A DNA stretch of 64,000 nt from CALRGE01 sp964360635 (GTDB lineage: Bacteria > Patescibacteriota > Gracilibacteria > UBA1369 > 2-02-FULL-48-14): the NCBI GenBank assembly GCA_964360635.1, contig CAYHXO010000007.1, forward strand, positions 1 to 64,000, written 5' to 3'. Position 1 is the first letter of the stretch. Each line of letters begins with the position of its first letter. A program made the position numbers and the translations under genes. Of this stretch, positions 9,910 through 17,338 are shown one piece after another. Under the pieces are notes generated by a model. The model ran no database searches and was not told the origin of the DNA. It saw only the letters and a list, made by a program, of their open reading frames with translations.

Positions 9910-10333
9910 CTACTTTTTTCTTAGCAGGAGCTTTTTTTGGAGCAGCCTTTACTTCAGCTTCTTCAGATACTACTTCTGCGACATCATTCTCAACAGAAGA
10001 TGCTTTTTTTGCACCTACAGTTGAAATTTTCAAAACCTTCAACATTGTTGAAAATGTTCTGTGTCCATAAGTTTTCTGGTATCTCTTTTTTGCATGAAAT
10101 TTGAAAACTTTCATCTTTTCTGATCGTTCCTGGCTCATTACCTGACATTCAACATGTGCACCAGCAACATAAGGCATTCCAAGCTTCATTACAGAAGCGT
10201 CATCCTCAGCAACTAGGTAAACATCTTTAATTTTGATGTTTTCACCTTCCACCAAATCAAGTTTCTCAACTAAAATTTCGTCTTTTTCACGAACCTTGAA
10301 CTGCTTAGCACCTATTTTTACTACTGCGAACAT
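9896..10333 (-). CDS. rplU: Large ribosomal subunit protein bL21 with C-terminal extension
   Basis: L21 binds 23S rRNA near domains I and II. Residues 1-103 are a standard L21, with the C-terminal signature KVFKFHAKKRYQKTYGHR. A lineage-specific tail of about 40 residues follows, acidic then lysine/alanine/proline-rich (ending APKKAPAKKKVVKSE). In most bacteria rplU is followed by rpmA (L27) and obg; here rpmA is absent, and pth and obg lie upstream on the same strand. The tail may contact rRNA, which is inference. The 3' end overlaps the rluD-type gene. Confidence 0.94.
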   Translation of the reverse strand: MFAVVKIGAKQFKVREKDEILVEKLDLVEGENIKIKDVYLVAEDDASVMKLGMPYVAGAHVECQVMSQERSEKMKVFKFHAKKRYQKTYGHRTFSTMLKVLKISTVGAKKASSVENDVAEVVSEEAEVKAAPKKAPAKKKVVKSE

Positions 10334-10373
10334 ATTAATTTATTAGAGCGAGAAGACTTTAAGGGTAAATTCT

Positions 10374-10910
10374 TTAAATGGCAAGAGAATTTTTCAAGAC
10401 AGCAAGACCTTCAGTAACTGAATCCATAAAAATTTTCATCTCCTCATCTGTAAATCTACTTAAAACGAATGCATCCAAAGGAAAATTTTTATTAGTTCTA
10501 GATTCAATCCCAAGCCTTAATCTTGGATAATCCTGTGAACCTAAACAAGAAATTATTGACCTCATACCATTATGAGTACCTGCAGACCCGGCTTTTCTAT
10601 ATCTAATACTACCAAGTGGAAGATCGATGTCGTCATAAACAATAAAAATTTCCTCTGGAGGAATTTTATAAAAATTAGCAATTTTGGAAATTGATTCACC
10701 AGATTTATTCATAAATGTTAGAGGTTTCACCAAAATAATCTTCTCTGAACCCTCTCCAGACTCGGCAAGAAGAGCATTAAAATCATTTTTTCGCTTAAAT
10801 TCGCCGGCATTTAATTCGCCAGCAAATTTTTCAATAAAAATAAACCCGGCATTGTGCCTTGTATTTTTATATTCATCACCTGGATTTCCTAATCCGCAAA
10901 TCAATTTCAT
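10374..10910 (-). CDS. pth: Peptidyl-tRNA hydrolase
   Basis: Pth releases peptides from peptidyl-tRNAs that drop off ribosomes. The 178-aa protein has the conserved N-terminus (GLGNPGDEYKNTRHNAGF), which contains the catalytic histidine, the motif KPLTFMNKSG, and YDDIDLPLG with the catalytic aspartate. Length is normal. Its ATG overlaps the obg stop in an ATGA arrangement, so translation is probably coupled. rplU follows 40 bases downstream on the same strand. Confidence 0.96.
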   Translation of the reverse strand: MKLICGLGNPGDEYKNTRHNAGFIFIEKFAGELNAGEFKRKNDFNALLAESGEGSEKIILVKPLTFMNKSGESISKIANFYKIPPEEIFIVYDDIDLPLGSIRYRKAGSAGTHNGMRSIISCLGSQDYPRLRLGIESRTNKNFPLDAFVLSRFTDEEMKIFMDSVTEGLAVLKNSLAI

Positions 10911-12298
10911 CTTTTGATGTCGTGAAATTCATAGATGTGCGGTTCAATTTTAACTAAATCGCCATTTTTTGCACCTATTTTTTTCAACTCATTGAAAATT
11001 TTCATTTTTTGCAAGACATCTTCAACTCTGGCAACACCATCATCTTGATCTGTATTTGTCATTCTTGAGATTTGCTGAATACGTTTTCCAGTCACCTCAA
11101 AAATTGTTCTTTCAGGTAAAACTTCAGGAGGAATTAGCATTCCAACAATAGGTTTTTGAAAGCCATCAAGCTTCACTGAATACATCTTTTTCACTGTAAA
11201 TGAATGCTCATCAATATGTAAACCAGGAGTGTAATCATGATATTCAGATGCCTCAACAGGAATTTCTTTAGTTTTTCCTTTTTTCTGAAGCATTTTGAAT
11301 AAATCAAAAGCAAGTTTATCAAGATTCTCTCCGCTAACTGCAGAAATAAATTTCAATTTTAATTTCAGTTTTGGAAATTTCTCAAGAAAATCTTCTTTCA
11401 AAGTTTTTCTATCTTCATCAGATAATGCATCAATTTTATTTACACAAACAATAAATTGTTTCTTCAAAAGATTTTTGTCGTATTTAGTTATTTCATTTTG
11501 AAGAATTTCAAATTGCTCAGCGATAGTCTTTTCATCATATGGATATGGATCCAACAAATAAATCAAAGTCGCCGTTCTTGAAATATGCCTAAGAAATTTA
11601 TCACCCAAGCCCTTCCCTTCAGATGCACCTTCAATAATTCCTGGCATATCAGCAATAACAAAAGTTTGAGCAGAATCACCTCCAAATTTTTTCAAATTCA
11701 CAACTCCTAGATTAGGAACAAGTGTTGTAAATGGATAATCGCCAATTTTCGGTTTTGCCTCAGAAAGATGAGAAATTAAAGTAGATTTACCTGCAGAAGG
11801 AAAGCCCAATAAACCAACATCTGCAACAATTCTAACCTCAAATTTAACTTTTTTAAGTTCACCAATATCACCTAACTCCGCAAATTTAGGAGCTTGTCTT
11901 GTACTTGAAACGAAATGTGCATTTCCATATCCACCTCTTCCACCCTGAGAAATCACAAATTGCATTTTATTTTTAATCAAATCCACAATCAAAGTATTGT
12001 CTTCTTGATTAATAACAAGTGTTCCAACCGGAACCTTTAAAATTAAATCTATACCATTATGACCAGCACGATTATTTTTGTGACCGTCAGTACCTGGATC
12101 GGCCTTATAATTTTTTCTACCTTGAAAGTGTTGAAGAGTATTGTAATTCTCATCTGCTTCAAGAATTACTGATCCACCATTACCGCCATCTCCACCGTCA
12201 GGAAATCCTTCATCGATAAACTTTTCTCTGTGAAAACTTATGACACCACAGCCTCCGCGGCCACCCTCAAGCTCGAGGCTTACTTCATCGAAAAACAT
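10907..12298 (-). CDS. obg: Obg/CgtA ribosome-associated GTPase
   Basis: Obg is a GTPase in 50S maturation and stress control. The 463-aa protein begins with the glycine-rich Obg fold (LEGGRGGCGVISF, GGDGGNGG, GQGGRGGYGNAHF-like repeats, residues 1-158). The G domain follows with P-loop GFPSAGKST, switch region DYPFTTLVPNLGVV, DMPGIIEGA and NKID. The C-terminal OCT domain covers about 370-450. All key residues are present. It shares an ATGA overlap with pth and lies 9 bases after the DsbA-like gene, so dsbA-like, obg, pth and rplU may form one operon. Confidence 0.96.
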   Translation of the reverse strand: MFFDEVSLELEGGRGGCGVISFHREKFIDEGFPDGGDGGNGGSVILEADENYNTLQHFQGRKNYKADPGTDGHKNNRAGHNGIDLILKVPVGTLVINQEDNTLIVDLIKNKMQFVISQGGRGGYGNAHFVSSTRQAPKFAELGDIGELKKVKFEVRIVADVGLLGFPSAGKSTLISHLSEAKPKIGDYPFTTLVPNLGVVNLKKFGGDSAQTFVIADMPGIIEGASEGKGLGDKFLRHISRTATLIYLLDPYPYDEKTIAEQFEILQNEITKYDKNLLKKQFIVCVNKIDALSDEDRKTLKEDFLEKFPKLKLKLKFISAVSGENLDKLAFDLFKMLQKKGKTKEIPVEASEYHDYTPGLHIDEHSFTVKKMYSVKLDGFQKPIVGMLIPPEVLPERTIFEVTGKRIQQISRMTNTDQDDGVARVEDVLQKMKIFNELKKIGAKNGDLVKIEPHIYEFHDIKR

Positions 12299-12307
12299 AT
12301 TTTTAGG

Positions 12308-13018
12308 TTATTTGAGTTCAGACTCTATCACAGATTGAAAATGTTCGAAAGACTCAGCACCTAAAACCATTTTTCCATTTATAAAGAATGTTGGAGTTCC
12401 ACCTACGCCATAACCTCGTGCAGCAGTATAATCATCTGCAACCTCAGATTTCATATCACCATTATCCAAACAAGCAGTGATATCAACACCTAATTTATTT
12501 CCGTACCCGACAAAAACATCCTTAGCAGATGCATTTCCAGACCATTCTGGAAGACCGCCGAAAATCATGTCATGCATTTTATAATAAGACTCATCCTTTT
12601 CTGTTGCAGACAAAGATCTAACACATTCTGCTGATTCAGCCGCAAGCCCAGCTTGTGGATGAGAAGGAATTGGGAAATCTCTATAAACAAATTTAACTTT
12701 TCCTGTGTCTATATATGCAGCTTTAATCTTTGGATATGTTTGCGACCAAAAACTATGACAAAAAGAACATTGGAAATCACTAAACTCAATCATCGTTACT
12801 GTAGCCGAAGAACTACCTTGAACAGCATCATTATCTGCAGATACATTAACAACTGCTAGTTTATCAACATCAAAGACAGGTGGCTCATTTGAAACTTCCG
12901 TAGGTTGACTTCCGCCACTACCTAAAAAAGATTTATCAGTAATCAAAAGTCCTATTAACAAACCTATTACAAGAAAACTTACTGAGACCCAAAAAGTTTG
13001 ATTATTCTGTTTAGACAT
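12308..13018 (-). CDS. Membrane-anchored DsbA-like thiol oxidoreductase
   Basis: This protein belongs to the DsbA/BdbD thioredoxin-fold group that forms or isomerises disulfides outside the cytoplasm. It has one N-terminal membrane anchor (VSVSFLVIGLLIGLLI) and then a thioredoxin-like domain with active site FQCSFCH (CxxC). The cis-proline segment GVGGTPTFFING is near the C-terminus. I place the start at the internal ATG (13018), because the 14 codons upstream of it (frame open to 13060) read into the promoter region and the anchor then starts at residue about 8. No VKOR or DsbB partner is seen in the window. It may help fold secreted proteins such as the cysteine-rich lipoprotein at 45.2 kb; that link is inference. 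Confidence 0.88.
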   Translation of the reverse strand: MSKQNNQTFWVSVSFLVIGLLIGLLITDKSFLGSGGSQPTEVSNEPPVFDVDKLAVVNVSADNDAVQGSSSATVTMIEFSDFQCSFCHSFWSQTYPKIKAAYIDTGKVKFVYRDFPIPSHPQAGLAAESAECVRSLSATEKDESYYKMHDMIFGGLPEWSGNASAKDVFVGYGNKLGVDITACLDNGDMKSEVADDYTAARGYGVGGTPTFFINGKMVLGAESFEHFQSVIESELK

Positions 13019-13072
13019 GGAGTGGAATTTAAGTGAAATGATAATATCATATTGTTTCAAATCAACAAATGG

Positions 13073-13078
13073 TATAAT
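13073..13078 (+). promoter_or_regulatory. Extended -10 promoter of tRNA-Leu(CAA)
   Basis: TGGTATAAT, an extended -10 box, ends 10 bases before the mature tRNA 5' end. This is appropriate for transcription starting 2-4 bases upstream of the tRNA. Confidence 0.6.
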
Positions 13079-13088
13079 TTTTGTCCGC

Positions 13089-13175
13089 GCCGGAGTGGCG
13101 GAACTGGCAGACGCGCGAGACTCAAAATCTCGTTTCCCTCGGGAAGTGTGGGTTCGACCCCCACCTTCGGCACCA
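13089..13175 (+). tRNA. tRNA-Leu (anticodon CAA)
   Basis: The 87-base sequence folds as a class II tRNA. The acceptor GCCGGAG pairs with CTTCGGC (one G-U). The anticodon stem CGAGA/TCTCG encloses loop CTCAAAA, giving anticodon CAA, which reads UUG. A long variable arm and the T loop TTCGACC are present, and CCA is encoded. Confidence 0.95.
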
Positions 13176-13193
13176 AATTTTTAATCACATGGC

Positions 13194-13739
13194 ATGAAAA
13201 AAACATTATCATTAGGCTTGATTGCTATTTCTATTTTCTTTATTGCTTGTAATAAAGAAAATGAAGTCGGAAAGATAAATGCAATTGAGGAACTAGAGTC
13301 TTCAGGAAAGATTGCTGAAGAAGTAAAAATTGAAGATAAAACAGTTGTTGAAGAAGCTATTGTTACAGAAACAAAAACGGAAAGCACAGTAGCACCAACA
13401 AAAACTACAACAAGTACCACAACCACTACAGCTGCTACACAGGAAGTAGTTACACCTGTTACTACTGTAAAAAACTTCACAATTACCGCACAAAAGTGGT
13501 CATTTTCACCAGCTACTATTACCGTTAATAACGGAGATACTGTTAAGCTATCAATTAAAAGTACAGATGTAGATCATGGATTTTTTCTTGCTGATTTTGG
13601 TGTAAGCGAAACATTGAAAGCCGGAACAACGACAAACGTAAGTTTTATTGCAAACAAATCAGGTACATTCTCATTTTCATGCAGTGTCTTCTGCGGAAGC
13701 AGTCACTCAAGCATGGTTGGAACCTTGATTGTTAAATAA
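13194..13739 (+). CDS. Lipoprotein with CuA-type cupredoxin domain
   Basis: The 181-aa protein has a lipoprotein signal peptide with lipobox FIAC (Cys about 19). A charged, then Thr-rich linker of about 75 residues follows, then a cupredoxin domain (about 98-181). The C-terminus has the binuclear copper pattern C163-x3-C167-x3-H171-x2-M174 (CSVFCGSSHSSM), with a further histidine in DVDHGFF (H128). This is the ligand set of the CuA centre of cytochrome oxidase subunit II and N2O reductase. The protein lacks the two N-terminal transmembrane helices of subunit II, and no oxidase subunit I or haem gene is near. It may be an electron carrier or copper chaperone at the outer face of the membrane; function is inferred. 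It starts 18 bases after tRNA-Leu and its end overlaps yqeY by 8 bases. Confidence 0.85.
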   Translation: MKKTLSLGLIAISIFFIACNKENEVGKINAIEELESSGKIAEEVKIEDKTVVEEAIVTETKTESTVAPTKTTTSTTTTTAATQEVVTPVTTVKNFTITAQKWSFSPATITVNNGDTVKLSIKSTDVDHGFFLADFGVSETLKAGTTTNVSFIANKSGTFSFSCSVFCGSSHSSMVGTLIVK

Positions 13740-14178
13740 GCTGCTTTTCAACCATTTTCTTCACAATGGTTCCGTCTGCTTTTCCTTTAAGCTTATTCAT
13801 TACAGCTCCCATTAATTTTCCCATGCCACTTTTATCTGTAACAGACATTTCAAGCATAGTTTCTTTAACAACTTTTTCTACTTCTTCTTCACTCATTTGT
13901 TCAGGCAAATAAGCCTGTAAAATCGCCATTTCTAATTCTTCTTTTGCAGCAAGTTCTGGTCGATTTCCTGCAATAAATTGTGAATGAGAATCTTTTCTTT
14001 GTTTCAACATTCTTCTAATTGAATCAAGAATAATTTCTTCATTAATTTCACGTCCGCTACCATCAGTTTCAACTTTCATCAATTCTGCCTTAAGCATTCT
14101 AATAACTGAAGTTTTAAGCTCATCTTTTGCGAGCATTGATTGTTTTAAATCGTCAACGATTTTTTCTTTAGTAAGCAT
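13732..14178 (-). CDS. yqeY: GatB/YqeY domain protein
   Basis: The 148-aa protein is a stand-alone YqeY domain, related to the tRNA-binding tail of GatB. Typical segments are the N-terminal helix (LKQSMLAKDELKTSVIRML), the central QRKDSHSQF and the C-terminal GMGKLMGAVM. YqeY proteins are thought to bind tRNA, possibly helping transamidation; the role is not settled. The ATG lies one base after the uvrC stop on the same strand, so it is co-transcribed with uvrC. No Shine-Dalgarno is visible. Confidence 0.92.
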   Translation of the reverse strand: MLTKEKIVDDLKQSMLAKDELKTSVIRMLKAELMKVETDGSGREINEEIILDSIRRMLKQRKDSHSQFIAGNRPELAAKEELEMAILQAYLPEQMSEEEVEKVVKETMLEMSVTDKSGMGKLMGAVMNKLKGKADGTIVKKMVEKQLI

Positions 14179-14179
14179 T

Positions 14180-16387
14180 TTATTTTGTTAAGTGTAAATG
14201 TATTTTCTCCGCAATTTGCATTCCAGTCAATGCCGCAATTTCATCCAGAGTTGCAGATTTTATCATTTCAACTGAAGAAAATTTCTTCAAAAGTTTCATT
14301 TTTGTTTTTTCACCAAGGCCATCAATTTCATCCAAAATAGATGATTGATCAGTTTCCTTACGTGAACTTTTTTGGAAAGTAATTGCAAAACGATGTGCTT
14401 CATCACGAATTCTTCTAAGCAAAAAATTCGCTTGTGAATCCTTATCAATATTCAATGGATACTGAACTCCCTCGATATAAACCTCCTCCTCCCTCTTTGC
14501 CAAAGATATAATAGGAATTTTCAAATTTAGTTCATCTCTAGCTTTTATTGCAGACGAAAGTTGTCCTTTGCCTCCATCAATTACAATTAAATCCGGTTTA
14601 GATAAAAAAGATGCATCATTCAACTTCAATTTATCAAATGCCCATAAATACTCGCCTATTACAAACTCATTAAACTCATCAGGAATTTTTTTTATTATCT
14701 CAAAACCAAGATTTTCTAAATATTCAGATTTTTCTACTGTCGAGATATATGCTCGTTTTACCTTTTTCTTTTCCATTACATATCTCAAAAACAATTTTTC
14801 TACTTCTTTATTTCTATATTTTTCTGGAAAATCAAAGTCTGTTATAAAAATACCAGTTTTTGATGACTCAACTTTCATTTTTGAAATCGATTTTTTATTC
14901 AAAAAAGCCTCGAATTCTGTATCTGATTTTTTAGTTTTTTTGAAGGTAAATTTTGAATATGTCTTACATAGATACAGAAGTCTTCTAAAAATAACTTCTT
15001 CCATCGATTTAAAATCATCAATTTCACCTTCAGCAAGATTTCTAATCCTAAATTTACGATAATCAGAAGATTTAGACCTTCCCTTTTCAAAAACGACCAT
15101 TGAAGCAACCGTATTCGTTCCACTTAAATGTGATATATCATAACATTCAATTCTAAATGGATTTTTTTCTAAACCTAAATGTTTTGAAAGCTCAACGAGA
15201 GCTATATTGTCATCATTTGAACTGAGTTCCCATTTAACAATATGCTGTTTTCTAAAACTTTCCGCATTTTTTTTAGCTAAATCTAACAATGCATGTTTAT
15301 TTCCCCGTTGAGGAATGAAAATTCTAATTTTTGAACTACTTAAGTTTTCTATCCATTTATTGAAAAAAGTATCTTGATCAAGCTCAATCGGAATCAAGAT
15401 TTCGCCTGGAAACTGTAGTGCTTTCGAATAATACTCAAACAAAAAACTTTCAAGAATCTCCACAGCATTTTCCTCGTCATCTTTTTGAAAACCTGGAGCG
15501 TCTAAAATAAAATTTTCTTGGTTGATAAGGTGTCCTTCACGAACCATAAACAGATTAAAATATGCTTTTTCATTATCAATCACAAATGAAATTACATCAG
15601 AGTTGTTATGTTCTGGAGAAGAAATAATTTGTCTTTCACTTAAATCTTTAATTGCATTTAGTTTATCTCTAGTTTTTGCAGCCATTTCAAAATTTTTCTG
15701 ATTTGCATAAGTAAGCATTTTTTCGTTCAATGCTTCTTCAATTTCACCAGTTTTACCTTCAATAAATCTTTCGATTTGTGAAATATTTTTTCTATATTCT
15801 TCGGGAGTAATTTTCGCGATACATGGCCCCTCACATCTCTTGATATGATAATCCAAACAAGGATAAGCAATCGTTTTATTCGAAATCTTAACCTGACCAA
15901 TATTCACCCAGCTAATTCCAAGACTACAGCTTCTATAATTAAAAATTTTCTGAAGTACATTTAAAATTTTCTCAACTTTGTGAGCTGCAGTTTTAGGCCC
16001 ATAATATTTCGCCCCATCTTTCAAAACTTTTCTAACAATTTCTATTCTAGGAAAATCTTCTTTTGTAATTTTTATATAAACAAAATTCTTATCATCTTTC
16101 ATCAATACATTATATTTTGGCAAATATTCTTTAATTAAATTCGTTTCCAATAAAAGTGCCTCTAGATCCGAACCAACCTCTATCCATTCAATATCAACAA
16201 TTTGTTCAACAAGTTTTTGAGTTCTAATTGGTACATCATTCTGTTTCCTAAAATATGACTTAACCCTTTTATTAAGAGATTTTGCCTTACCAACATACAA
16301 AATCTTATCTGAAGAGTCTTTCATTTTATACACCCCGGGTGAATTGGGGATTTTCTTCAAAATTTGCTCAATTTTTTTGTCAGACAT
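14180..16387 (-). CDS. uvrC: UvrABC excinuclease subunit C with GNAT-like insertion
   Basis: UvrC makes the two incisions in nucleotide excision repair. The 735-aa protein is over 100 residues longer than usual. It has the GIY-YIG nuclease (GVYKMKDSSDKILYVGKAKS, residues 18-37), a Cys cluster around CLDYHIKRCEGPC, the UVR motif near 230, and the RNase H-like nuclease (ECYDISHLSGT) with DGGKGQL near 603. The helix-hairpin-helix tail is ELTGM-like (LDEIDGLGEKTKMKLLKKF, then ALTGMQIAEKI). Between RRLLYLCK and PDLIVIDGG, where other UvrC proteins have about 20-25 residues, there are about 120 extra residues (roughly 478-596). These resemble a GNAT acetyltransferase core (PEKYRNKEVEKLFLRY, STVEKSEYLENLGFEII). 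The frame is continuous, so this is not a frameshift. The promoter is shared with the divergent nucleotidyltransferase gene. Confidence 0.94.
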   Translation of the reverse strand: MSDKKIEQILKKIPNSPGVYKMKDSSDKILYVGKAKSLNKRVKSYFRKQNDVPIRTQKLVEQIVDIEWIEVGSDLEALLLETNLIKEYLPKYNVLMKDDKNFVYIKITKEDFPRIEIVRKVLKDGAKYYGPKTAAHKVEKILNVLQKIFNYRSCSLGISWVNIGQVKISNKTIAYPCLDYHIKRCEGPCIAKITPEEYRKNISQIERFIEGKTGEIEEALNEKMLTYANQKNFEMAAKTRDKLNAIKDLSERQIISSPEHNNSDVISFVIDNEKAYFNLFMVREGHLINQENFILDAPGFQKDDEENAVEILESFLFEYYSKALQFPGEILIPIELDQDTFFNKWIENLSSSKIRIFIPQRGNKHALLDLAKKNAESFRKQHIVKWELSSNDDNIALVELSKHLGLEKNPFRIECYDISHLSGTNTVASMVVFEKGRSKSSDYRKFRIRNLAEGEIDDFKSMEEVIFRRLLYLCKTYSKFTFKKTKKSDTEFEAFLNKKSISKMKVESSKTGIFITDFDFPEKYRNKEVEKLFLRYVMEKKKVKRAYISTVEKSEYLENLGFEIIKKIPDEFNEFVIGEYLWAFDKLKLNDASFLSKPDLIVIDGGKGQLSSAIKARDELNLKIPIISLAKREEEVYIEGVQYPLNIDKDSQANFLLRRIRDEAHRFAITFQKSSRKETDQSSILDEIDGLGEKTKMKLLKKFSSVEMIKSATLDEIAALTGMQIAEKIHLHLTK

Positions 16388-16398
16388 AATTCCATGCT

Positions 16399-16406
16399 AT
16401 TATAAT
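16399..16406. promoter_or_regulatory. Palindromic -10 shared by uvrC and the divergent gene
   Basis: ATTATAAT is its own reverse complement, so each strand has a TATAAT offset by two bases. Start codons lie 11 bases (uvrC, minus) and 14 bases (plus) past the respective hexamers, leaving 5' leaders of only a few bases. Confidence 0.5.
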
Positions 16407-16420
16407 CTAAAAGATGAAAA

Positions 16421-17338
16421 ATGGAATTTTTAAGCAAAAATAAGACATTAGATCAGGCAATTTTAGCAACTTTGTCATATTTTGATATTTTTAAAATACC
16501 ACTTTCTAAATCTGAAATTCTAGAAAATTTACTTTTTTTAAAGTCTGATGAAAAGACCGTAGAAAAAGAACTAATAGAGATAAAAAATGAAAATGACCTT
16601 TACTCTCTAAATCTTAAAAAAGCTGATTACGAAGAAAAATTTGAGAGATCAAAAGAATATTGGAAGAAAGTAGAAAGATTTAGATTTTTATTTTCACTCT
16701 GTCCATTTATAAAATTAGCATGTGTTTGCAATAGTCTTTGCATAAATGATACAGATGAAAACAGCGATATAGATCTGTTAATTGTCACAGAAAAAAATAG
16801 GATTTTCCTGGCACGAGTATTTATAACAATTTTAACTTCAATTTTTGGCGTTAGAAGACACGGACTGAAAATTAAAAAAAGATTTTGTTTGAGCTTTTTT
16901 GTAAGTGAATCAAACTTTGACTTCTCTAAAATCGCACTAAAACCTTACGATATCTATTTAGCTTTCTGGATAAAAACTCTAGAACCAATTGCAGGAGATT
17001 ACAAAATCTACGAGAAACTCATCTCTGAAAACAGTAGATTTTTAAGTCAATATTTCGAAAATCCAATTACAGTAAAAAAAGATCATTTCGAAAAAAGGAA
17101 CACTATTCAAAATTGCACGAAGAAAACACTAGAAAAATTGTTCTCAGCAGAATTCATAAACTCAAAATGCAGAGAAATTCAGTTAAATCGTGCGAGAAGT
17201 AAAATGGAAACTTTATCAAATCAAAGTGGCACAATCATCAACGATGAAATGTTAAAATTTCACGACAATGACATGCGTGAAAAAATTCGCAATAAATGGG
17301 AAGAAAGACTAAGTCTTATCGTGGAATCTACTCTTTAA
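16421..17338 (+). CDS. Nucleotidyltransferase-fold protein with N-terminal winged helix
   Basis: The first 80 residues look like a winged-helix domain (ATLSYFDIFKIPLSKSEI). A polymerase-beta-type nucleotidyltransferase core follows, with the paired acidic residues in ENSDIDLLIVTE near residue 115. The usual GS of the GSxxxGxxxSDxD motif is reduced to NSLCINDTDENSD, so the active site is divergent. The C-terminal 100 residues are basic. The substrate cannot be told; relatives include MNT-type and tRNA-like-substrate enzymes. The last 30 bases overlap der on the other strand. Confidence 0.75.
   Translation: MEFLSKNKTLDQAILATLSYFDIFKIPLSKSEILENLLFLKSDEKTVEKELIEIKNENDLYSLNLKKADYEEKFERSKEYWKKVERFRFLFSLCPFIKLACVCNSLCINDTDENSDIDLLIVTEKNRIFLARVFITILTSIFGVRRHGLKIKKRFCLSFFVSESNFDFSKIALKPYDIYLAFWIKTLEPIAGDYKIYEKLISENSRFLSQYFENPITVKKDHFEKRNTIQNCTKKTLEKLFSAEFINSKCREIQLNRARSKMETLSNQSGTIINDEMLKFHDNDMREKIRNKWEERLSLIVESTL

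Noticed and set aside
13181..13493. Two Cys/Val-rich minus-strand open frames opposite the CuA lipoprotein
   Set aside because: They are antisense to a lipoprotein gene with clear signal and metal motif; composition reflects the Thr-rich linker read backwards.
16414..16443. ATG at 16414, seven bases after TATAAT, as a leaderless start
   Set aside because: It is in a different frame and stops after a few codons; the real start is 16421.
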